This document shows positions 46,910-56,909 of a stretch of DNA of 64,000 bases, in pieces (within the stretch, counting starts at the first letter, position 1; each line of letters starts with the position of its first letter). The position numbers were made by a program, and so were the translations under genes. Source of the stretch: Pelodera strongyloides (Eukaryota > Nematoda > Chromadorea > Rhabditida > Rhabditidae); the NCBI GenBank assembly GCA_036852015.1, contig JAANDG010000124.1, forward strand, positions 1-64,000, read 5' to 3'. The notes beneath the pieces are model-generated. The model ran no database searches. It was not told the origin of the DNA and saw only the letters and a program-made list of their open reading frames with translations.

Positions 46910-47230
46910 CGTTACTTATTTTCTATTGTTGTACATTTAAATACATATAGCATACAATAGTTCGTTGCTCGGTTAGACGTCGACAGCGTTTTATTTACTT
47001 TTTTTTTCAATGTAAAAAAATGTACACACATTATTGTGAGAAAGAAATGAAGGAAAAAAGAAATAATATAAAGCTTTTTGTTACGCTTTGTTTGGGTAAA
47101 AAATATTGTAAGGCTTTTTGTGTTTGGTCCCTTGTCCGTAAGGTAAGGCTGTGTTGTGAAGTGGTATCTTATGGTCACCTTTTGAGATATTTTAATCAAT
47201 AAACTACTTCTGAGAACAACATTAATAAGA
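46910..47230. repeat. Dispersed repeat related to 5930-6050
   Basis: gtgtttggtcccttgt, gaagtggtatctta and ggtcaccttttgaga occur in both places in the same order. Confidence 0.55.
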
Positions 47231-47329
47231 AAACGGAATTATATGTGTTTGTCTCGCAGTCAATACACAGACCAAATCCTCTTTTTGGTTTCACTTTTTT
47301 TCGCTTCCGCGCCGAGGATATAACTAATG

Positions 47330-47605
47330 TTTATGCCTCCAAGTTTGTGCAAAGCTTCGGGATTATTGCCACCGGACACGCCACCGGTCACTGGTTCGAT
47401 CCCGGGCCGGAACCCCCTCACCCCACCAAGGGTGTAAAAGTTGGTAGCTTGGTAAAACCAGCGGAGATGAATCGACTTCCCGAGCAGATTGGCCACCCGT
47501 TTAAATGGCCAGTATGTCCAGCCTCTGAGCTGGACCCCGGTGCACCGTTTCCGCGGATTCGGTGGTATAACCCGGTTCACTTTATCTTTATCTTTATCGG
47601 GATTA
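47330..47605 (+). mobile_element. SINE-like element with tRNA-type B box and CTTTAT tail
   Basis: A GC-rich island in AT-rich DNA. It contains ctggttcgatcccgggcc, a strong RNA polymerase III B box, then an unrelated body (acccgtttaaatggccag, cctctgagctggac) and a short direct-repeat tail of three CTTTAT units. The A box is unclear. Open frames on both strands here reflect GC content, not coding. Confidence 0.4.
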
Positions 47606-47609
47606 TTTA

Positions 47610-48780
47610 ATTTTATTTCGTATTCATATACTTTAAATGATCTAACAGTGAACTTCGCGTACGCTGTTCGAGGATAACTGGTAAATACTTGACTACATCA
47701 GCGGTTGTCTTCAGGTTATGCAGTTTGGAGTAATCCGTGAAACTCTGTGATGTTCCCATACTTTGCTTATGGTCAGAAAACGACCTAGAGGAGCATTTGC
47801 ATATTCTAACATCGATCAACATTTCCACTATGATTCCTTTCCCTCCACGAATAATCTGTATTTGCTCATTGGAACTAATTCAGGCACTTGTGCAGCAAAC
47901 CACCAAACTATGTGAGAAGTTTGTTTGTTTCTGCGTTACGCACGTTTTGTCCGAAATCATTTCGGGTGTTTTGTACAGACCACTTTTCCTGTTACTTTGT
48001 CATCTGCACACAAGGCTGAATGTGACACACCTTAATCCTAAGCTTAGTCTGCCAAACATTCCTTATCCCCTCAGATTTCCCTAATAATCGTCACCATCGA
48101 TATCAGGCTGAGTGCCTTTCTTTCGCCGCACAGGTGCCATTTGCTTAAGTTGTGCCGGCGCCCCCCCCCCCCCTCGATCCCAAAACGATTGTTCTTCTTT
48201 GCGCTGAAGGCTGATGAAAGAACTTGTCAGCCGTGCCATATCCCAGCTATTCCGTGGCTAAAGCCGATTGCCATATATCCATGCCTATCTATCTCTCCCT
48301 CTCTCTCTTACCTCTCTCCCTCTATCTTTCCCTTTCTCTTACCCCTCTCCCTCTCTCTTATCTCTCTCCGTTTCTCTCTTTCTCTCTCTCCCTCTCTTTA
48401 AGATTGTCATTTTATCATGATGTTGTCCCTTTGAAGCAGAAAACCCGTGTATGTCTCTACCAACTTCTCTGCCCCTTTAATAGCACCCAAGGCTTTGAAA
48501 TTCTTAACCGCTCCCTCAAATTTGCATAAGAATACGGTGCGCGGTTACAAGTCCGAAGCAAACCATCCTGTTTCGTGAATTCATTATTTTAAATGGAGCG
48601 TTCTGGCCTTTTGTATCTTCAACGTTTCGAACGTCACGTTGTCGTTAAACCAACGCCCGAACCTTAGGTATCTGTGTTCTGTACTATGACACACTTACCG
48701 TAATCTTGCCGAATTTGATAATAAAATTTACATATTTTAAATTAGCTTTAACTCTAACTGCGCGAAAGACAGAACCGTTG
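47610..48780. other. Intergenic DNA with CT microsatellite
   Basis: CT-rich tract 48290-48400 and a poly(C) run near 48164. A minus frame at 47613-47828 (SQSFTDYSKLHNLKTTADVV) looks mildly protein-like but has no splice support. Confidence 0.3.
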
Positions 48781-48787
48781 TGTGTTT

Positions 48788-48967
48788 GAAGCGAAATACC
48801 GGCCGGTTTTTGAAATGCATCGTGGAGAACTGAATTCTTGCGTATTTATGCTAAGTTACTGGAACTTAGCTCAAGTTTGTACTCTAATTTATGTTTATTT
48901 GCATACGCCGCTTAGGAATGCCGGTGTACTCGACATGTTTCAAAAACCGGCCGGCATTTCGCTTTAA
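48788..48967. mobile_element. CCGGCCGG-family MITE
   Basis: Both arms intact (gcgaaataccggccggttt / inverse). Right TTAA at 48964. Confidence 0.9.
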
Positions 48968-48986
48968 ATATTTGCTAATATTGGAA

Positions 48987-49217
48987 TTAAACAGTGGCAC
49001 AAGTTAAATTTATTTTTTTCTTACTTGCTTTGTACGTTATCGTCATTTTCAAACAACTATTGTAAATAATGCTTTTAATGAAGTAACCACCATCTTTAAC
49101 GTCCCATATATAAACCCTATTAAAGTCTTCGATACCGTTTCCTAGTGCAATTTGCGCCCGAGCCGCTAATTCGCCCATATCTTGTCCAGCTTCAAGAGGG
49201 TCAGTTAGCCCCCAAGC
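48987..49217 (-). CDS. Possible 3' terminal exon of an unknown gene
   Basis: The minus strand after the acceptor ctgcctcttag reads 76 codons in one frame to TAA: AWGLTDPLEAGQDMGELAAR, AQIALGNGIEDFNRVY, IWDVKDGGYFIKSII and a Lys-rich end. Amino-acid composition and the lack of stops suggest coding. No upstream exon was identified, and 49230-49590 is GC-rich and repeat-like. Not recognised; could be a relic. Confidence 0.35.
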   Translation of the reverse strand, partial: AWGLTDPLEAGQDMGELAARAQIALGNGIEDFNRVYIWDVKDGGYFIKSIIYNSCLKMTITYKASKKKINLTCATV

Positions 49218-49590
49218 CTAAGAGGCAGAAATCAGGTTTTCGCTGTGGTGTTGTGCACAGTTGGAACAAGATCGCTTTGCGCATTTTTGAGTTTTTTTTT
49301 TATCCTTTTTTTTCGCGCGCGCCCGCGAAAATCGAGAAATAGAGCCTGCTGAGGCTTGCTGCTGGTAGAGCGCTTGTTAGATACAGGAAGACTGCCGGTT
49401 ACGCGAGCGTGAGCTTCCTGACCGGATGGTTGGGGAAGTTGTCACCTCGGGGACAATGTGGGGAGGGAGCTCCCCGGGGCCCTGTGTATCCCTGATAGGG
49501 AGCATACTCCCCAAAGTTCTCAGATACGCTTATTGTCGTTACTATTTGTTCTAATGTCTTAGATCTCTAAGAACTATCTGCCTAGCCATT

Positions 49591-49745
49591 TTAAAGCAGT
49601 ATTGTACCTACTTCGGAAAATTTGCATATGATATGCAAATCCTAGGCATCCTATGTAAATTTGGTGCCGGAAGCTTGCCGGGCGGGCACCAAATTTGCAT
49701 AAGATACATATGACTTGTGTATCACGAGTAGGTACTATACGGCAA
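49591..49745. mobile_element. GTATTGTACCTACTTTGG-family MITE
   Basis: Starts TTAAAGCAGTATTGTACC, centre ggtgccggaagcttgccggg. The right arm is diverged. Confidence 0.8.
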
Positions 49746-50352
49746 ATACATGACTTCCATTGTAGCTTACTGAAATAAGTTGAATTCGTACGTAGTTATT
49801 AATCGTGTTTAAAAAAGACCTGAACATTTTCGCAATTTTGTAAAAAATATCTTTTTTCGCCATTTACAGTATCATTACAGTTACTTCGTTCTAGAAAGTA
49901 GCTGAGCCTTGGGACGGGGAACAGTAATTTCTTTTTCATTTCTTTTTCTTAACGCGATAACTTTCTCCTCTGTTTTTACTATATGCCGATCTCATTACCC
50001 AAGGTCATCTAGGTATCCCCATCATTTATTTCGGTTTTGCAGAAAAATAGTTTCCCTTTTTTCGACCAGATTAGTATCTAGCGGTATTTTATCGCGTTAG
50101 GTTAGGAGAGATAACTTCCGCAAGTAAATTTGTCTCCTTATTTCTTCATGCAGGTTTGTGGTCTCATTCAAAAAAACTACTTGTGCATCGAAAGCGTTAA
50201 CTTTTACTTTTAGACTATGTTAGGCAGTCGAAGGGCACTAGCCACAAGTATAATTGTTTCGGAATAATTGAAGTTTTATATTTGTATTTGTGCTTAGGTA
50301 CAGGTAATAACAGGTACAATCTGAAAATTATCTAGCTCCATGCTCCAACTAT

Positions 50353-50507
50353 AATGGGGTTTCCAAGGATGCTGAAAATGTACCGTATTATGGAACTACA
50401 CCAGCATATATTTTTTTTAGTTTTTCATATTCTAATGCAGGTTTCGTGCAGAAATCTGTAGCATTGACAGGATCACACCGAATTTTTGGGGTACCTGGAA
50501 ACCCCAT
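50353..50507. mobile_element. ATGGGGTTTCC-family MITE
   Basis: Starts atggggtttccaaggatgct and ends in the inverse (ggtacctggaaaccccat). Core gctgaaaatgtaccgtatta. Confidence 0.75.
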
Positions 50508-52330
50508 AGAAGGTTCGTCCGCTCAGGTTTGCTGCCTTGCAGGCAGTGCAGGATATGACCAACGGGTACGGGACTCTACTAGCGATTTTTGCTTTGTGGC
50601 GCTAGACGTCGAGCTGCAGAAAACAGACAACAGCCTCTATTTATCCTCCAAAGCTTTGGTTGTTTCCAAACTTTCAAACGATCACGGCCATGTGACTAAT
50701 GCTGATCGATTAGCTTGAATACTATATTACTCTAAAGTCAGCCGTGCAACATCTATCCCTCCCGTCACGACGGTCAGCTGCACTCAATCTCTTAGTTCAA
50801 CACCAAGTCTGATCAACAGTCTCCTAGCCCTAGACCACAACCCGTTTCTGATCATCACCCGCAACTCACTGACTGCCAATTACCCAAACACGCAAGCGCG
50901 CGCAGCGCGCCCGCCCGCGGGCTCAACCTGAAATCATCGCCATCAACCGGCGCCCGCAGATATTATTTCACCCTGGCCTATTCATAACTCGTTTTCTTAC
51001 GTAATCGGCCCGCCCTTATCTTTTATCCACAGAGAATTGATGATAGCGCTTTGATAAGAAAAACTGGATATCAGGGTTTTTTTTTAATCTTCCTTCATTG
51101 CCACTGTCAAACGCCAAGGTATGCAAATCCCAGTTTTAGCAGAAAACAGGCGCAGGGATTTCCTTTTTCGTTATCTTTTTATCAGCAAGTTGCGAAAGAC
51201 TACGGTGTTTTCTCCCATCGCAACGTATGGCAGAGGCCTGCTACTAGTATTATCGTAACCCAACTCCTAAGAATCCGTCGTTACACGAGATATTCATATT
51301 ATAGCAGTTAAGCTACAGTAACCAAATTTCGCTCACGTAGCTGTTCACAGTTTTTTTTTACTGTATTTCCGTTTGTACATTGTGCGAAAATTGAATGCAA
51401 CGCTCGCTTAACATTCTTACATTGGTAACATTTACTCTACAACTTCATAACATTCAATACTCATTCACATTCCCCTACCTTTACGTAGCAATTTCTTCTA
51501 TCATCACCGTAATGGCATATGCCGTTAGCGATAATAGCCCCCTTGTCATCTTAACGGCGCGGTATTCGGCGGTAAATTGCCACTTGCGTGTAACTGGTAA
51601 CAGCTATGTATGTGCATGTATGCGCTATACGTCAGTCTTTTTCATCGCTAGCTAATTTCCTACCGCCACGCGTCACAGGTTAGCGGAAAGATTTTCCCTT
51701 TTCCTGTAATTTGCCTAACCTTTGGCTGAAATTACTACTACTGTGTGTCACCGTTCTAGTTAACTGATGGACAGCTTGCTTAACCCGAGAAGCCAGCACT
51801 TCATATAAGTCTCTACAATATTTGCCTTAACCTAGCGTAAACAAATATCCATATTCTACATGTCACTTAGGTAGCTATATGCTACGATGACCATAGGGGT
51901 CTAACGCCCCTTACACTTGAAAGTAAGCTTAACTTTATTTAACCCATCGTTAATTGTCTACATACGTCGTACCTCAGTATGAGCCTGTAAATCTCATTAT
52001 CAAGCTAATTACAAAGGCAGCGTTCTTAAACTGCTGGCATTATGACCTTGATACGTCGCGGGATTCTCTTCATTTTTCTGTGCCATTCGGCGGATTCGCC
52101 CGCACAATTAATGGAGAACGACATACACCATTCGGGTAATGTATAAAGGTTAAGGGTTACATTTACCGGGCGCGTACCGTTCATCTTCAGTGACGCTTGC
52201 CAAACAATAAGGTTACCTCGATTATCCCTCGAATCTCGAACCACGCACTAAGCTAGTTGAGTTTTTGTATATTGTCGTCGTTCTTTAAAGATGTGGACTA
52301 TATATTCTTTCACGAAGCCTTTTGTCAGTA

Positions 52331-52530
52331 TTCTGTTTTCCTTCGAACCATGGAAACCCAGGAACTTGTACCTGGACAAATCCGTAAAACTAACACATGT
52401 CGCTATGTAAGTTATCTTTTAAACCGTATACCCGTAGTATACAGTTTTCCTTTGTACCATGGAAACCCAGGAATGCCGGTACAACTCCGTAAAACTAACT
52501 TGTTTTCGGGCACAAGTTATCTTTTAAACT
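52331..52530 (+). repeat. Two-copy tandem duplication, ~109-bp period
   Basis: gttttccttcgaaccatgga through aagttatcttttaaac occurs twice (52333-52425 and 52442-52530), sharing ccatggaaacccaggaa and tccgtaaaactaac. Confidence 0.75.
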
Positions 52531-53094
52531 CACATGATAACATCTATACATTGATGCTCAACCACGCTCTAGTAAATCAATACTTCGACCAGAAGCCTGT
52601 TCTAAATGGGATAAGGCTTTATGGGTTCAAGCCTGCGCACAGCCGCCTTTTTGCACGTTTTTCTTATAAAACTTGGTTGAAGCAACCCGTCGGCTCTATA
52701 CGGGGAAAGTGGCTAATTTTCATTGTAACGATTCCAACAAACTTCAATTACTTCCTATGCAAGCTTCATCTTATCGTTAGTCATTGTTCATTGGAATGTT
52801 TGTTTGTACGTACGTAACGCTGTCGAACCATACGCAAATATATCATGTTGGTATGATTTATTGTATTGTCGGTTTGGTTAATCTACTCTATAGTTTCGTC
52901 TTACAGTATGATTTCATGTGCCTTCAATTCATTTTTACAAGCATCTTAGTTCAAATTGGTGTGCTGCTTTGTTCATCCCAATTTTACGTTCAAGTTTCAA
53001 GTGGACTTTTTGTACCCTTCTTCTGGGTAGCAATTTCCCAAACATTTTCTCACAATGAGCAAGCTCTCTAGAGGTGTTCTTCTGTAGTATTTAC

Positions 53095-53144
53095 CCTAAG
53101 CCTAAGCCTAAGCCTAAGCCTAAGCCTAAGCCTAAGCCTAAGCC
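53095..53144 (-). repeat. Interstitial telomere-type array
   Basis: Eight perfect CCTAAG units, which is TTAGGC on the minus strand (left-end orientation), opposite to the array at 32297. Confidence 0.95.
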
Positions 53145-53561
53145 ACCACCAACTTTTTGCCTCATACAACTTGGTCGGGAAAAAAATTAATCCCATATAG
53201 AAACCATAAATGTGCAAAGAATCATCACATTCTCGTTTCGGGTATCGTTTCTGTTTCTTTCGATATCATATTTCTCTTTTTCTACGGTACATTCTTTACG
53301 AAGAACTGATCCACGATCTGGTTTTCTGTGTGCATAGAGCTTCTTGTTTGTGTGATTGGCAAACCAATACATTTGATAATTCGTGATCACGAGCAATTGC
53401 AATTGGTTAGGAGGATTTAGGCTTTTAGGGATTGGGTTTCATCGTTTCATGGGAATGTTGGGAATTTATTCGTTACTATTACTACTCAATTACAAAAAAT
53501 ACCTATAAACTTCGGGTACCGTTTGTCACAGGCCTGACTCTGATTTACTAAATCTGTCTAG

Positions 53562-53606
53562 GCTAAGCCTATGCCTAAGCTTATGCCTAAGCCTAAGCCT
53601 AAGCTG
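53562..53606 (-). repeat. Degenerate telomere-type array
   Basis: Mixed CCTAAG and CCTATG units, same orientation as 53095-53144 and 420 bases away. Confidence 0.8.
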
Positions 53607-54902
53607 CCTCTGGAACATGTAGGTAAATCCTACTGTAGCTTTTCCTACTGTAGACAGGATAGAATATATACCTCAATTCCGAATTACAAAAAGTTCCAAT
53701 AAATTTCCTAGTTGTAGTTTGCAAACAACACATTTTACCAGTATTTTCAGAGAGCAAATTATCCTTTTTTATGGTAAATCTTCACGGGATCTTAATGGTT
53801 TTTTTCATTCGTTTCTGAAGAGAGACAGAGAAAGAGAGAGAGGTGAGAGAAGAGAGAAGAAAGCGAGAGAGTGAGAGAGACAGATACAGATGGAGGCAGG
53901 GATAGGGTGAGACAGAGAGGTAAAGAGCTAGACCAAATCCAGAAAGGGAAGAAAAACTAGCTGTAAGATTTGTGCCAAAATAGATTGAAATCTACGGTCA
54001 CAGATATATACATACTGACATACTTTCACTTTCACTGTGTTTTGTTTCATATGCATGTAGTTGTAAGGAATGCCGAATAATTAACCCATATTTGGAAATC
54101 CGTTCGCTGTTCAAGATTGCTGCTATATGTGTCTTTATGTTTTGTAACAACTAACAACATTGTAACTAGAAATCGTTACAATTTTGCTGCCTCCTTAGCG
54201 TGCTATAACCCGTGGTTTGTGAGATTGCTATCAACTGTCAACTGCCTTGCATTGTATGCAAATTCATATGCGTTCTTGAGCACTCTGCCCAAAATGGATT
54301 AAATGGAATACTCATTATAGTGCGTGCGGATAAAATAAAGTTGCCCATCAAACTTTTCAAAAACAACGTGCCATATCACTTTAAAATTCCAACCTACGTC
54401 ACATTCCCCCCACTGCTTGTTCAACCTAGAAGTGTAATACGCTTATGACTCACAAACACAAAAACACAAAATTCCTCGCTCAATGTCACTCATTCGTTCA
54501 ATTGTGGCAAATGCCGAGAGGCTGGGAAAAAAGGGGAAAAGTGAAAGCCTGCGGGCCTGCACGCCTAATCCGACTCCGACTTTCACCCTAGCCAGCACCC
54601 CCTTGAGAGCTCGACCTTTTACAACCTTCACACATAAGGTGAGAGGGTTTCTAAACCGGCGGATTTTGGGAGTGTCTGACTCTGACAGTCTAGCATTGAC
54701 ATTAACTCCCGACTAACTGGACGAACTGAGTCTTATTAGAAAATGGAATCACGCTGTAATTTCTTGTACGTTTACTCGAGCACATTCCGCGAATCTGATG
54801 TAGAACATGTGTGATTCATATTAATATGTTTATCCTAAATATTCATGTATTTGTGTATCATTCCATTGACTCGAATGTTTAGTTGTATTGAACCTTGGCT
54901 TC

Positions 54903-54966
54903 TAGGGGCCTAGGGGTATCGAACCCGACCCTCGGTATTCTCGCGCCCAATCGACAGTAGTACGTG
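54903..54966 (-). pseudogene. tRNA-like sequence
   Basis: The minus strand contains a B box GGGTTCGATACCCC. The A-box region (TACTGTCGATTGGG) is weak. Confidence 0.3.
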
Positions 54967-55011
54967 CGTACGTAATGCATGTTCACCAAATACTGGCCTG
55001 CTCACTTCAGA

Positions 55012-55146
55012 GGCCATATTCGCCGCTCAATTCCCCGTCGGGAATTCCCCGTCTTTCTCTCTGTGTGTCTCACATTAGAATACTATTTTCTGTCCCCAGG
55101 GAAGCATTCCCCGAGGGAATTGGAGTGGTGGATATGGCCTCAGAAG
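55012..55146. mobile_element. GAGGCCATATTCGCCGCTC MITE
   Basis: Inverted ends gaggccatattcgccgctca / ggagtggtggatatggcctc. Relative of 37917-38048. Confidence 0.8.
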
Positions 55147-55149
55147 TCT

Positions 55150-56370
55150 CAAAATTAAATCGTGAATATCAAAGCACATCATCAGCTGCCTGGATCTCAG
55201 TGTTCCAAGGCGATGTTTTCTTGTCTACTCCATCAGTGCGATCAAGCACTCTTCAGCCGCAATGGCGATTCCTTGTAGTGATTTGCCTTAGAAAAGGCAA
55301 CAAATCCAGAAATCCAAACTCTTGAACGTCTCTCCTTCGAGTGTTCCCATACACAGATATCGATTGATTCATTTCACTTTTTACTTTTTTTTTAAAAGCT
55401 GTATGAGACGTGGTATTGAAACAGATGCTCAATATATGCTAATTTCTGTGATCTTGTCTATCTTTGGTGCAGAATGGAACTTGTTTATACATGGGGAATG
55501 CAGTTGCCCTTCACACGTTTCACGACGCATGCCATACCGCTTTAAAGTGACACATCAGTGAGTAGCCACTGTTTGACGAACACTATATATTCTCGCTTTC
55601 CACCTAATAAGCCGTTCGCAGGGTTTTGCTTTTTTCTTTTTCTTTTTGTCGGAGCAACGTACTTATAATTACTGACCTCTAGTCTTTACCTCCACTCTTG
55701 TACATTGTAAAATGTACTATATACAGCACTTCACATCGGCATCTTTTGATTTTATTGTGTTTTCCAACACTACAACGTTTTCCCAAACTAGTTACATTTA
55801 CTGGCCCCTGACCTTTTTGCAGAGCTCGATAGCGCGTGTCTCTTCGAAATAAACCTTACTTTAAATGTGCATATCCAAAATCTATAAAGTCACTATATTC
55901 TGCTAAACTTGAACCTCAACCTGTTTCCAAATTTTTTCTTACTCCACACCCACACAAAGACAATGCAATTTATCCCTCACACACGTCACACTTTATATAA
56001 GGGAAAATGCGGTTCTACTTTCGATAGCCTCTGCTAACGAGATAGCTTTGGTCGGTATGTTTAGTGTGTACCAAAGCTGGTTTTGACAGTTTTCCAGCTA
56101 AAACAGACATAAAAAGAAGGCATTTCTGGTAAGATTCGAGACTAATTGGCTATACAAACCAAGACAACTTTATTAGAATGCTAACATATTGCTATCATCC
56201 ATGTTCAAACACCTGAAGCGACCTGTCGGCTACTTTTACACATTATTGTTAGTCAGAAACATGCTGTTGTGCATTTTTTCTAAGGAAACACGACTTGATG
56301 AATTTTCGTTTATTTAGATGTGATGTATCAACTATTTTTTGATTGGAATGAAAAATTGGAGTTTCGGTCG
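55150..56370. other. Intergenic DNA
   Basis: No exon recognised. A cataccgctttaaag motif at 55531 resembles a MITE end also seen at 35475 and 60705. Confidence 0.3.
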
Positions 56371-56438
56371 GGCTGGAATCGAACCCGCACCTTCGGCTGT
56401 CCGGGCCAATGCGCTAACCGATTACGCTACCGGCGTAA
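56371..56438 (-). pseudogene. tRNA-like sequence, Ser(GGA)-type anticodon
   Basis: On the minus strand the D arm (GCGT..GCGC), anticodon arm (TTGGC/GCCGA) and T arm (GCGGG TTCGATT CCAGC) fold. The loop CCGGACA lacks the usual T before the anticodon, and three of seven acceptor pairs are mismatched. Probably a tRNA pseudogene. Confidence 0.5.
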
Positions 56439-56589
56439 TCGATTAGCGCAAAGCATAAATTGGCTAAGGGCGGCCTTAATGCTCAAACATTTGAAAGATA
56501 TCAACTATGATATAGGATATTTCAATTAAACTTTTGTTTTTATTACATGTTTCTTTGCATCCGATCTTCAGTGCTATGTCGTCCATAAA

Positions 56590-56778
56590 TTAAAACGAAA
56601 TACCAGCCGGTTTTTGAAACGCATCTCAAATGTCTGCATACTTATGCAGTTATGCTCAAAGGGGTTGAATTGGGGTATATTTTTTATTCTAATTTGTGCT
56701 CATTTGCATATTATGCATAAGAAAGCAGGCAGGGGTACGCGATGCGTTTCAATATCCGGCCGGAGATACTTCATTCTT
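56590..56778. mobile_element. CCGGCCGG-family MITE
   Basis: Left TTAAAACGAAATACCAGCCGG, right gtttcaatatccggccgg. Contains gcatattatgcat. Confidence 0.85.
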
Positions 56779-56900
56779 TTATATATCTCCCTCACTCTCG
56801 CCTACACACTTACTCTTTGTATTTCTCGTATACTCCTTTCTTTCATGACATTTTCATGATACTGTATATTGGTCAGCTCCCTGAAAAATGACGTTCCTGA

Positions 56901-56907
56901 TTTTCAG
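56901..56907 (+). promoter_or_regulatory. Probable trans-splice acceptor of PAN/Apple gene
   Basis: ttttcag, the nematode acceptor consensus, two bases before the start ATG at 56910. This suggests spliced-leader addition with an almost absent 5' UTR. Confidence 0.55.
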
Positions 56908-56909
56908 GG

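Larger units (their letters stand above)
50510..54900. other. MITE-poor block, no gene assigned
   Basis: Few dispersed repeats compared with the rest of the window. It contains a GC-rich ggcgcccgc patch near 50900-50960, a 186-codon plus frame at 52257-52817 that is not supported as a gene, two telomere-type arrays and a GA-rich tract at 53818-53920. Confidence 0.35.

Noticed and set aside
52257..52817. 186-codon plus-strand open frame
   Set aside because: Spans a noncoding-looking tandem duplication, has no recognisable motif and no splice or poly(A) support.
56371..56438. Functional tRNA-Ser(GGA)
   Set aside because: Three acceptor mismatches, C instead of T before the anticodon, and no long variable arm expected for tRNA-Ser.
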